From contig JBBRYS010000008.1 in assembly GCA_038237475.1 (NCBI GenBank), forward strand, positions 186,001-250,000: DNA of 64,000 nucleotides, written 5' to 3'. Position numbers and translations under genes: made by a program. This document shows positions 28,201 to 35,915 of the stretch, piece by piece. The notes under the pieces were generated by a model, which was given only the letters and a program-made list of their open reading frames with translations, had not been told where the DNA came from and did not search any database. Source of the stretch: JAOAPY01 sp038237475. GTDB taxonomy: Bacteria; Acidobacteriota; Blastocatellia; Pyrinomonadales; Pyrinomonadaceae. Position 1 is the first letter of the stretch, and every line of letters starts with the position of its first letter.

Positions 28201-29987
28201 CCGTCACTGGTGCTGCCACCAAGATTATCTCGCGCGCCAGCAGCGCTGGTGGTCCATTCGTCAAGATCGCGGAAATTCCAAATGCCACGACGACGTATGA
28301 CGATACGGGCCTTTCAGGAGGTCAGACTCTTTATTACCAGGTACGCGCGGCTCGAAATGCCGAGTGCGTCTCTCCGGCAAACACCAGCAACATCACCGTG
28401 ACCGGTCCCGCGACCATACCGGCCCCGGTATTCGCCGGAGCGAGTCAGGTTGCGGATCTGGTGGACGGTTCACGACTGCTTATCAGCTGGTTGCCGGCAG
28501 CATCGCTCAACCCAGGTGCGAATATCGTTTACGATATCTTCCGCGTAACTGAAGCGGCGCACGGCAATGGCACTCAGGACACGACCTTTACACCATCGGC
28601 TGGGAATCGCATTACACCGCCCAGCGGCGTTACCGGCACATCATACGTCGACGCCGGACTGAGACTCGCGCAGCCTTACTACTATATCGTGCAGGCCCGC
28701 GACACTAATGGTGGCGGTTTGGACACGAATGGGGTTGGCAACCGTGTGACGCGCTTTAACGCGCCCACAATTTTGCAAGTGAGCGGTTCGCCGGTCTTTG
28801 CATTGGAAACTTTTGAAACCGCCGCGGCCAGCGCAAGGTTCACTGCGCCGCTGACAGAATCAACTACAAATCCAAACCAGGATTCACAAACCTTCCAACG
28901 CATCACTGTGGCTAATCTTGGCGGACCTACGACAGGCAAGATGTACGCTCCGGACTTCAGTCCTGGAGACGAGAATGGGTTGCCTGATCCCGCCGGCACA
29001 AAGCATGGAGGGCAAAGCGATTTCTCAGTTATCGTGGGGGGACCAGGCGGTCTTATGCTCACGTCGACTTCGATTATGGCCTTCGACAACGCTATTAACG
29101 CCGAAGACCGATTCGACGGCGGAGTGATTGAGATTGCCGTCGGTACGCCTTCTTTCAACTCTACCCCGTTTCCCGACAACGCTACGACCTGGGACGCGGG
29201 TGACTACATCATCGAGGGAGGCTACAACAGCAAGCTCGACGGTTCGTTGCCGGCCTGTCCGCCCGATCCAGCACCGTGCAAAGGCTCGGGGCTGCAGGGA
29301 AGACGAGCCTATGCCGGGATCAAACCACAGCATCACGTGCGTATCGCCCTTGCGAACTTCGCGCCGGGTGCGATTCACAATCCGAGCGGCCTGCCGGTAT
29401 TCATCCGGTTCCGCATGACCTCGGATGTGGCAACGGCCAACGGCGTTGATGCCGGGTGGTTTATTGACAACCTGGTCATCAACAACCTTTCCTGCTTCGT
29501 TAACGTGGCAGCAGCAGGCACCGGCGCTACTGCCAACGCATCTTCAACTTATTCAAGTCGCAACTATTCACCTGGGGGCGCAATCGACGGCGATCGCAAG
29601 GGCCAGGATTGGGAGAATGGTGGCGGCTGGAATGACAGTACTCGTGGAGTCTGGCCGGACGATTGGACCGTGAACTTCAACGGTGCTCAGTCAATCAGCG
29701 AGATACGGGTCTTCACATTGCAGAACGACTTCCGTAATCCAGTTGAGCCGACGTCAGAAACACCTGCCGACCTTTACGGAATCAGTGACTTCGAAGTGCA
29801 GACCTGTAACGGCGCTACGTGTACGACGATTCCGGTGATTGGCACGGTTACCGGCAACGACAAGGCGATGAGGGTGTTCGTGCTATCGACGCCAGTCACG
29901 GCGACGGCAGTACGCATCAAGGTCAACAACGGGCGAGTGTATTTCTCGCGACTCGTTGAGGTGGAAGCTTATGGCTGTGCGCCGTAA
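25215..29987 (+). CDS. Secreted M36 (fungalysin-like) metalloprotease with shared tail and discoidin-like domain
   Basis: The largest protein here, 1590 residues. AGGAGA precedes the ATG; a signal segment spans about 8-28. An FTP/PepSY propeptide (about 55-300) precedes the M36 catalytic domain, with HELYHGVSNR (His673, Glu674, His677) and the downstream GEAGGMGEGWSDYAA carrying the third-ligand Glu, both typical of fungalysins. A domain rich in Asp/Gly and an FN3-like part (about 975-1070) come next. Then the ~515-residue tail shared with the 16722-20951 protein starts at residue 1073, ending in the discoidin-like domain from Cys1427. Expected role: degradation of extracellular protein. It is the last gene of the array, closed by a strong hairpin. 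Confidence 0.9.
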   Translation: MKSFKVVRATLLTAVVLSALLSSLFISSAQDEMISTGSALRGVQPPANTPKEFDVRGPYGVPKGTATYQPTEVQLQAIQALQAKVGAPLQIEYNGLTATPRHLFSQGTYLSTPSTAEPEQIARNFVSQWRAIFRLNEGDINSLRLKSRATIPDMGVTVLLFEQTKDGLPVYKGEVLVNVNRAGQIMSVGGDSFPQMTSTNLFVLPPAQAIMSAATALGVTGFVPTPMGTKKVLNTFGNLPYEFVDGQRFDGGATFTDEIVVTKVIFPLGVEGRPAYNFVLTTPQFQGIMWNHIVDAQTGAVLRRSSLTAFQQGGGPNNNRRATFRPDVQNLVESLNPGMTAQGKVFDTMPTGLSGRMGAGRSPARGTAPTFASELQTVRNSGRGFKLSLVSARNQGPYAAAGTSLFPIGCPLGCLYNTNFGQVTRGLPDAANPTAQSPFGWFYLPTGNGGSEITVADANRTTTRDFGYNIHASAKTRNAVNPGNSPTGDGSQPYSADVTSIPTVTLADGRTLSSVIQSRYTEGNNVLSADDQQNDNETTHGIKGYALLRQFSAGYFDFTNSYEYGGVDGINPTSAPDVFPGTVSLFYYNNVLHDYLYSIGFTESLWNFQQDNFGKGGGGNDAVSAQVQDGSGTNNANFGTPNDGSSPRMQMFIFTEPTFRRADGDFDFDIVAHELYHGVSNRSVGKGTTDCLGVALVGEAGGMGEGWSDYAASSMVDDDAEGEYATGEYDVGIRRLPVTNYRWSYGALNGSTLNRRDNRTTSPQAPDTRAGATPFEVHDVGEVWSAVLWDMRELLIVKQNNSAVFFDGTRRMGSGSTFYVGTRPVQSVDAIHPIEYRASFNTSTGATPTITASQHIVRPGLIGVENQSFPLRNGPLATAVSQGARLSDTIVLRGMQLAPCNPSFVNMRDSMLMADSELTGGENRSLIWRAFASHGVGVLATSSSSGDPGSQSAPVIVEDFSVPAGVTTCETSGPLAAPAFSLSTPSNNMVRVTIPAVTGAATKIISRASSAGGPFVKIAEIPNATTTYDDTGLSGGQTLYYQVRAARNAECVSPANTSNITVTGPATIPAPVFAGASQVADLVDGSRLLISWLPAASLNPGANIVYDIFRVTEAAHGNGTQDTTFTPSAGNRITPPSGVTGTSYVDAGLRLAQPYYYIVQARDTNGGGLDTNGVGNRVTRFNAPTILQVSGSPVFALETFETAAASARFTAPLTESTTNPNQDSQTFQRITVANLGGPTTGKMYAPDFSPGDENGLPDPAGTKHGGQSDFSVIVGGPGGLMLTSTSIMAFDNAINAEDRFDGGVIEIAVGTPSFNSTPFPDNATTWDAGDYIIEGGYNSKLDGSLPACPPDPAPCKGSGLQGRRAYAGIKPQHHVRIALANFAPGAIHNPSGLPVFIRFRMTSDVATANGVDAGWFIDNLVINNLSCFVNVAAAGTGATANASSTYSSRNYSPGGAIDGDRKGQDWENGGGWNDSTRGVWPDDWTVNFNGAQSISEIRVFTLQNDFRNPVEPTSETPADLYGISDFEVQTCNGATCTTIPVIGTVTGNDKAMRVFVLSTPVTATAVRIKVNNGRVYFSRLVEVEAYGCAP
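28431..29984 (+). repeat. Shared ~515-residue tail module, copy 2
   Basis: From FAGASQVADL to the C-terminus of the M36 protease. Homologous throughout to 19407-20948, although the heads of the two proteins are unrelated. Confidence 0.85.
29493..29984 (+). repeat. Shared discoidin-like C-terminal domain, copy 7
   Basis: Residues 1427 to the end, Cys-bounded: begins CFVNVAAA and ends EAYGCAP. The usual QYWNG is QTCNGATCTT, adding two cysteines. Confidence 0.85.
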
Positions 29988-30000
29988 CTCGAGGGAACAG

Positions 30001-30051
30001 GACCACTTTTCCCAACACCAACCGGCGATCTGCTCGCCGGTTGGTGTGGTC
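30001..30051 (+). terminator. Strong hairpin ending the protease array
   Basis: acaccaaccggcga (30015-30028) and tcgccggttggtgt (30034-30047) pair perfectly over 14 bp around tctgc. Outer gaccac/gtggtc segments could extend or compete with the stem. Only a short T-run follows (catttgg). Good transcription-end candidate after the M36 gene. Confidence 0.65.
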
Positions 30052-30118
30052 ATTTGGTAAGGCGACTTTCCGAGATAAAGCCAGCCTCTTCATCAGCAGA
30101 CGTTTGGAGTATATTGCC

Positions 30119-31717
30119 GTGACGAGCGCGTTACCCATTAATCAGTTACCTACCGATTCCTATCGGACCGGTAACGCGCGTCCATCCAACTTCCATAAGG
30201 TTGAGCGGTTGTCAGATTTCTACATCAATGACGGCACCACATTGAACGGCCTACGAGGAAATGAAAATGCCCTGGAGCTCACTGCCTCAGATACAAAGAA
30301 CGTGAGCCGCCAAATCGCCGGCTTTCTCAGCATCGTTATCTTCTTCGCCCTGCTCGTGTTGCTGGTGCTGGTGGCGATTCCCTACGGTACTGTCAATCCG
30401 GAGTGGGAGGCGGTTTTTGAGTGCGCAGTATTTGCCCTGACTGCGCTGTGGATCGTTGAAGGTTTGCTCGGCGGAGCTTGGAACGTCAAGGGATGGCCGC
30501 TGCTCTTGCCTTTGGTTGCCGTCATCGTTTTCGCGTTCGTTCAAACCCTTCCCTGGTGGGGAGCCGGCGCAACCGCCGGCATTTCATGGCGGCGCACCCT
30601 GAGCGTCGATCCCTACGAAACCCGGCTCTTCGTTTTTAAGCTGTCGGCCCTGACCCTGGTCCTGGCACTCTTGCTGCGTCATACGTCCACCCGGCTTCGT
30701 TTGCGTGCGCTTATCGTTGTTGTGATCGGCATTGGGGTAGGAAGTGCGGTCTTCGGAATTTTACGGCAAACATTGCAACGGGACGCGCCAACATTTGCCT
30801 GGATTAATTTGGCCAACACCGCGGGCTACGCACAATTCGTCAATCGCAATCACTTCGCCCTTTTGGCAGAGATGTCGCTAGGGCTGGCGTTGGGCATGCT
30901 GGCTGCCAAGGGCGTGCGCCGTGAACGCGTATTGTTTTACATGGCGGCAGCGTTCGCCCTGTGGACAACGATTGTGCTGTCAAACTCGCGTGGCGGCATC
31001 TTTAGTATGCTGGGCCAAATGATATTTGTGGCTCTCGTGTTCGTAATCATCCCGCGCAGCCAGCGAGATGGGACACGTGAGCAAGACGACTTAGGTTGGG
31101 CTACGCGAATCGGTAAGTCGCCGGTAGTGCGCTTTGCCTTGGTTGCTTGTCTGTTAGGCGTGGTAGCTGTCGGCGTCGTGTTGGTAGGAGGCGAGTCAGT
31201 TGCGACACGTCTGGGTAGTGTCACGGGTGAAATTGAAGTGCCGGCTTCAGCCCCGCGCACCGGCGAGCAACGCCTGCAAATTTGGGATGCGACAATTAAA
31301 TTAATCAAGGATCACCCGATAGTTGGATCAGGATTTTCCGCCTTCAGCACGGCCATTTCCAAACACCACGATGCCTCCGGCGAGGTAGCGCCGCAGGAGG
31401 CACATAACGATTACCTGGAATTAGTGGCGAGTGGCGGCCTGATAGGACTACTGCTCGCGGCGATGTTTGTCATCGCACTCATCAAGGGCGTGCGGAAACA
31501 AATACATTCCACAAACTATTTTCGCCGCGCTGCATGTCTGGGAGCAGTCGCGGGACTCATCGGGGTGGCCATCCATAGCCTCTTTGATTTTGGCCTCCAC
31601 ATCACAGTTAACGCTGCGATCATGGAAGCGCTGGTGGCAATCGCAATCGTAGACGTCAAGTGGAAAAAGCTGGAGGGCAGGCCAGAAACCGAGGAAGAAC
31701 CAGAAGTGATCGCTTAG
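30119..31717 (+). CDS. O-antigen ligase/polymerase-like membrane protein (Wzy_C family)
   Basis: 532 residues from a GTG at 30119, which has GGAG 9 bases upstream. A longer frame from a TTG at 30041 would begin inside the terminator hairpin and is rejected. About ten or more membrane segments begin near 'FLSIVIFFALLVLLV'. The central NRNHFALLAEM and SNSRGG motifs and the later 'HPIVGSGFSAF' with EAHNDYLELVASGGLIG are typical of the O-antigen ligase/Wzy/exopolysaccharide polymerase group. It probably joins or polymerises surface glycan in the inner membrane, facing the periplasm. WaaL-type ligase and Wzy-type polymerase cannot be separated from sequence alone. Confidence 0.8.
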   Translation: MTSALPINQLPTDSYRTGNARPSNFHKVERLSDFYINDGTTLNGLRGNENALELTASDTKNVSRQIAGFLSIVIFFALLVLLVLVAIPYGTVNPEWEAVFECAVFALTALWIVEGLLGGAWNVKGWPLLLPLVAVIVFAFVQTLPWWGAGATAGISWRRTLSVDPYETRLFVFKLSALTLVLALLLRHTSTRLRLRALIVVVIGIGVGSAVFGILRQTLQRDAPTFAWINLANTAGYAQFVNRNHFALLAEMSLGLALGMLAAKGVRRERVLFYMAAAFALWTTIVLSNSRGGIFSMLGQMIFVALVFVIIPRSQRDGTREQDDLGWATRIGKSPVVRFALVACLLGVVAVGVVLVGGESVATRLGSVTGEIEVPASAPRTGEQRLQIWDATIKLIKDHPIVGSGFSAFSTAISKHHDASGEVAPQEAHNDYLELVASGGLIGLLLAAMFVIALIKGVRKQIHSTNYFRRAACLGAVAGLIGVAIHSLFDFGLHITVNAAIMEALVAIAIVDVKWKKLEGRPETEEEPEVIA

Positions 31718-31758
31718 GAGTCTGAAACTGCTCACTGGAAGTAAAGAAGGAGACAGAA

Positions 31759-32091
31759 ATGATAAAAGCTTTCTTAACGACGATGAAGCGCAAGTGGTAC
31801 AGGGTGGCCGGGTCCCTCGCCGTCTTGCTGATGTTCTATGTTCCGATCACCCGGGCGGTGTTAGCGGGGAGTAGAACCGCAGCGAATGCCGCTGCGCCCG
31901 CTTCCGGTGTCAGAACGAGCAAGGCGACCAGAGCTGGCGCGAGCGGAACCGGGCCGACGACGCCTCGTAATCCGAGCCCCAGGATGGGAACTGGAAAGGG
32001 GACAGGGCATTCCGCGGCAACTCGTTCCGGTGGATCAGGGCATCACACCGGTCATAAGTCAGGACAACACAACAAGCCGGCAGCGATGTAA
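31759..32091 (+). CDS. Small basic exported protein
   Basis: 110 residues, not recognised. AAGGAGA sits 6 bases before the ATG. A signal segment (about 14-36, 'GSLAVLLMFYVPI') is followed by a low-complexity mature part rich in Gly, Ala, Ser, Thr, Arg and Lys, ending in a His/Gly/Lys-rich tail (HHTGHKSGQHNK). It lies 41 bases behind the O-antigen-ligase-like gene. The basic, disordered tail could bind polyanionic glycan or metal, but that is a guess. Confidence 0.6.
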   Translation: MIKAFLTTMKRKWYRVAGSLAVLLMFYVPITRAVLAGSRTAANAAAPASGVRTSKATRAGASGTGPTTPRNPSPRMGTGKGTGHSAATRSGGSGHHTGHKSGQHNKPAAM

Positions 32092-32180
32092 GTTAGCGGG
32101 TGGTTCCACTTCGACAGACTTGCATGAACATCCACTAGGGCATCGCTTCTCGCGGATCTTCACAGCAAAAATGATCTGAC

Positions 32181-34598
32181 ATGCTGAACGAAGATATTCT
32201 ATCTCGGCTCCGCTCGGGCCATAATTCCTCTGAAAGCTGGCGAGTGAAGCCAGCGGCCGATGATCCAATTCAGCCCTGGAGGAATAAGTTGCGCGTTCTG
32301 GACCGCCTGAAGGGAAAAATCAAGCGCCTTTCAACTCTCCTGACGAGTGAAGAATTGAAGAGTGTGATGGCTCTGACTGTCCTTGAGCCTCCCGCAGGCG
32401 CCAGGTATAGAGTTGGCGATACTATTCATACGTCAGGCGTTGGCAGTGTGCTCGGAAAGTTCAAGGTCTACGGCATCAAAGCTGGAGGATATGGTTTCGC
32501 CTACATTGTCCTGCACGAGGAAACCCTGACTCCTTACTGTCTCAAGTCAATTCGTCACCAGTATGACGATGATGCAGAAAGGGTAGAGCTATTCAAACGA
32601 GAGGCGGAGGCGTGGATAAGGTTAGGAAAGCATCCGAATCTGATCTATGCGCATACGGTGTTGGAAATAGGTGGCCGCCCCCACATCCTTTTTGAATATG
32701 CCGCCGGCTCAGATCTGTGGCGCCAAATCAAAAACGGTCCGCTGCCGATCAGGACCGCCCTTAAATATGCCATTCAGTTCTGTCGCGGCATGGTCTATGC
32801 TCAGAGTGAGTTTCCAGGCTTCGTACACGGTGATGTCAAACCCAACAACTGTCTCCTCTCACACGATGGAACGCTAAAGATAAGTGATTTCGGCGAAGCA
32901 GATGTTTCGCGAGAGCCCGCAGACTCGTCCAAGGTTCCGGCGCTGGAGGACTCTCAGCATCCGAGCGATCAAATCCTCGACGCTCCCATACGTCACTGGC
33001 GCGTAGGCACGCCCCCTTACATGGCTCCCGAGCAATTTGATCAACTGAACAAGATAGATGTTCGCACGGATGTTTATGCATTTGGAATCATGCTGTTTGA
33101 GATGCTTACCGGCAGCCGTCCGTTTAAGGGCAACAGACATCACGAGTGCTTCGAAGAGCACAAAACAATAATTCCGCCCGACCCGGTATCAATCAACGCC
33201 GAGATACCCCTGAAGCTGGCCGCGCTGATATTGAGGTGCCTGGCAAAGTCGCCGGCCGAGCGTCCTGCCAACTTCCGCGTTCTGGAACGTGAACTGTCTT
33301 CTCTCCTATCGGATGGTTACCAGGAGGTGGTTCCAGCGGCAGCCTGCGGCGAGCAGACCACCGAAGATTTGATCGACCGTGGCATCTCCCTCATCACGCT
33401 GGACCACTATGACGAGGCTCTCGCGTGTTTCGATAACCTGCTAACCAGCAGTCCGCAGAGCGCTCGCTTGTGGAGTCACAAAGGAGATGTCTTCTCGGGC
33501 TTGCATCGCTATGAGGCGGCCCTGGATTGTTATGACCGGGCGCTGAAACTTGATCCGAGATCCGCCTCAGCCTGGGCCAGCAAGGGGACCACACTGAACA
33601 CTGTGGAACGCTACCGGGAAGCTTTGACTTGCTTTGACCAGGCCTTGCGATTGGATGCGCGGCTCGCCTTTGTCTGGAGTAATAAGGGGCAGGTGTTGAG
33701 TCTTCTGGGAGATCTACCGGAATCTCTGAAATGCTTACAGCGAGCGGCGGCTATTGATTCACAGCATTTCCAAACTCACCTGCAATTGGGAATCGTGCTC
33801 AGCAAGCTCGGCAGAGAAACGGAAGCAATTTCTGCATACGTTCAGGCAATCACCCTGAATTCACAAGAAGCCGAAGCGCATTACGAATTAGCCAATGCAT
33901 ACTCGCGCGCCGCCTGGCTGCGGGAAGCAATCGAATCATACGATCAGACTCTTCGGATCGAGCGCGACCATGGAGAAGCGCGCTCCCGGATGGCTGAAGC
34001 ATGCCGTCACTTCTATTCAACGAGCAGCCAGTTTGTGAGCGAGGCTTATGCGGATGAGCTCATAGATTTCCTGTTGGGTGATCAAAATGATCCGGATCTT
34101 GTCGTGACTGATGCCGTTGACTTCCTGCAGTTGAGTGACTTCGACCCTGAAGTGTTTTATTTATGCGCCAACAGGATTTACGACGCCGTCGAGAGCGCCA
34201 GCCAGAAGCAGTGGACCATGCTGACAAATGCGCTGAGTAAAATCCGTAAGAACACTGACCCGGACAGACATGATAAGCGGTACTTTTACAAGTTTGGCAA
34301 GGTCTACTATGGCCTCGACAATTACGATGATTGCATAGAGATTTTTCAACAATCTCTGCTCATGTTCGGGCCTGATAAAAAGGCGTATTACTACATCGCC
34401 GCCTGTCATGAAATGAAAGCAGACCTCGAACCGGCTCTGGATTTCTATCGCCAGGCCCTCGCCCTCGACCCGCACGCCTTCCTGACGCAAAGCGGGATCA
34501 AGCGGGTGAAGAATCAACTCGCATCGCTGGCTGCGCCGCAAGTTGACGCCGTGATGCAACCACAAAACGAACTGCCGCTAAGGGCTGAACAGCTATGA
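32181..34598 (+). CDS. Ser/Thr protein kinase fused to TPR repeats
   Basis: 805 residues, no membrane segment. The kinase domain covers about 94-375: glycine loop AGGYGF (101-106), Lys122 in YCLKSI, catalytic HGDVKPNN (216-223), DFG (236-238) and MAPEQF (APE 282-284). The usual Arg before the catalytic Asp is Gly, so it is a non-RD kinase. TPR units fill about 395-800; the clearest is repeated as 'W.(S/N)KG...ALDCYDRALKLDP'. A ~90-residue N-terminal leader of unknown role comes first. No ribosome site is obvious. It overlaps the next gene by 4 bases. Likely a cytoplasmic signalling scaffold. Confidence 0.85.
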   Translation: MLNEDILSRLRSGHNSSESWRVKPAADDPIQPWRNKLRVLDRLKGKIKRLSTLLTSEELKSVMALTVLEPPAGARYRVGDTIHTSGVGSVLGKFKVYGIKAGGYGFAYIVLHEETLTPYCLKSIRHQYDDDAERVELFKREAEAWIRLGKHPNLIYAHTVLEIGGRPHILFEYAAGSDLWRQIKNGPLPIRTALKYAIQFCRGMVYAQSEFPGFVHGDVKPNNCLLSHDGTLKISDFGEADVSREPADSSKVPALEDSQHPSDQILDAPIRHWRVGTPPYMAPEQFDQLNKIDVRTDVYAFGIMLFEMLTGSRPFKGNRHHECFEEHKTIIPPDPVSINAEIPLKLAALILRCLAKSPAERPANFRVLERELSSLLSDGYQEVVPAAACGEQTTEDLIDRGISLITLDHYDEALACFDNLLTSSPQSARLWSHKGDVFSGLHRYEAALDCYDRALKLDPRSASAWASKGTTLNTVERYREALTCFDQALRLDARLAFVWSNKGQVLSLLGDLPESLKCLQRAAAIDSQHFQTHLQLGIVLSKLGRETEAISAYVQAITLNSQEAEAHYELANAYSRAAWLREAIESYDQTLRIERDHGEARSRMAEACRHFYSTSSQFVSEAYADELIDFLLGDQNDPDLVVTDAVDFLQLSDFDPEVFYLCANRIYDAVESASQKQWTMLTNALSKIRKNTDPDRHDKRYFYKFGKVYYGLDNYDDCIEIFQQSLLMFGPDKKAYYYIAACHEMKADLEPALDFYRQALALDPHAFLTQSGIKRVKNQLASLAAPQVDAVMQPQNELPLRAEQL

Positions 34599-35875
34599 CG
34601 TCTCATGCGATTTTGCATTCACGCTCGACTCGTTTCGTTATAGCGGCCGTTGGGTTGCTGGCGTGCTTTTGGGGAATGTGGACCAGCGGGCGAGCGGGAT
34701 TCTCGCGCGAGGAAGCCAGTCATGCGAGAAATAGTCGCTCGCTGAATGATGCTCAGGAGGCTGTTCGTCTCGGGCCCGGCGATCCAAAAGCATTTGAGGT
34801 TCGAGCCGAAGTGAAGGCAAGGAAAAATGGCCTCACCGAATCTCTGGATGATTTGAAGATTGCGGTCAGCCTGCGTCCACAGGATTATCTGTTGTGGCTA
34901 AAGCTTGGATATGCACGCGAGCGTTTGAAAGATCTTGAGGGAGCGCTGGCCGCGTATCAGGAGGCGGCGCGGCTCGCGCCGTATTATGGACAACCTAATT
35001 GGTATGTCGGGAACATGCTGCTCGCTCTCGAGCGAAGGGACGAGGCTTTCGTTGAACTTACGCGCGCCGCCACCAGCAATCCCGACTTGTATGGCCAACT
35101 GTTTACTTTGGCCTGGAAGTCATTCAAAGGCGACGCGGCTGCCGTTTCACGCGCTGTCCAGCCACAAACTCCTACTCAGCGGTTATGGTTTGCGAGGTAT
35201 TTCGTCGAAAACGGAAATGCAACTGCGGCCATTGAAAATTTTCGCCTCGCGAGTAATGGACCACCGAGCTATCGTCGCCAGTTGTTATCCGCCCTCCTTG
35301 CCGCTAAAAACTTCGCCGAGGCATATGAAGTGTGGGCAGCCGAGCGAAATAGTGGTGGAGTTACGAGCGGCAACGCTGTTGCGAAAATTACTGACGCCGG
35401 CTTCGAAGGGGACATTAGACTAGGTATCCCGGGTTTCGGCTGGCAAGTGGCAAGAGATTTTCAGCACGCGCGAATTGCGCTGGACACGGTTGAACCTCAC
35501 TCGGGCAGCCAAAGTCTCCGTTTCGACTGGAGCGGAAATCCTGATCCGTCGATCCCGGTCGTCTCGCAACTGGTGCTGGTGAGTCCGGCGACCAGCTATC
35601 GCTTGAGTTTTTCCGCGCGTACTCGGGAGTTGTTGACAGTGGGATTGCCGTTCGTAGCTGTCGTTGATGCCAATGATGACAAGCAAACCGTGCTGGGCCA
35701 GTCACACGCACTTGAGGCTGGGACAAACGGCTGGCAGTTTTACAAAACGGAATTCACCACTGGTGCAAACACGCGCGCTGTCTTTATTAATCTGCGTCGC
35801 GAACGCTGCGACATCCCACAGTGCGCGATTCTGGGAAATCTCTGGCTTGATGATTTTGTTTTAGAGCCATTCTAG
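34595..35875 (+). CDS. Membrane-anchored TPR protein with C-terminal jelly-roll-like domain
   Basis: 426 residues. Its ATGA start overlaps the kinase stop, so the two are translationally coupled. An N-terminal membrane segment (about 13-30) puts the rest outside the cytoplasm. TPR-like repeats (about 45-260, e.g. LWLKLGYARERLKDLEGALA) are followed by a beta-rich domain (about 270-426) with HSGSQSLRFDWSG and a terminal LWLDDFVLEPF. This resembles carbohydrate-binding or jelly-roll domains often attached to TPR proteins near polysaccharide genes. It may serve surface-glycan assembly with the ligase-like protein upstream (inference). Confidence 0.7.
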   Translation: MTSHAILHSRSTRFVIAAVGLLACFWGMWTSGRAGFSREEASHARNSRSLNDAQEAVRLGPGDPKAFEVRAEVKARKNGLTESLDDLKIAVSLRPQDYLLWLKLGYARERLKDLEGALAAYQEAARLAPYYGQPNWYVGNMLLALERRDEAFVELTRAATSNPDLYGQLFTLAWKSFKGDAAAVSRAVQPQTPTQRLWFARYFVENGNATAAIENFRLASNGPPSYRRQLLSALLAAKNFAEAYEVWAAERNSGGVTSGNAVAKITDAGFEGDIRLGIPGFGWQVARDFQHARIALDTVEPHSGSQSLRFDWSGNPDPSIPVVSQLVLVSPATSYRLSFSARTRELLTVGLPFVAVVDANDDKQTVLGQSHALEAGTNGWQFYKTEFTTGANTRAVFINLRRERCDIPQCAILGNLWLDDFVLEPF

Positions 35876-35915
35876 CCGGATTGGAAGCTACGGTGGTTTC
35901 CGCAGTGAACCAGCG

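Noticed and set aside
30041..30118. TTG start of the O-antigen-ligase-like gene
   Set aside because: It begins inside the terminator hairpin. The GTG at 30119 has GGAG at good spacing.
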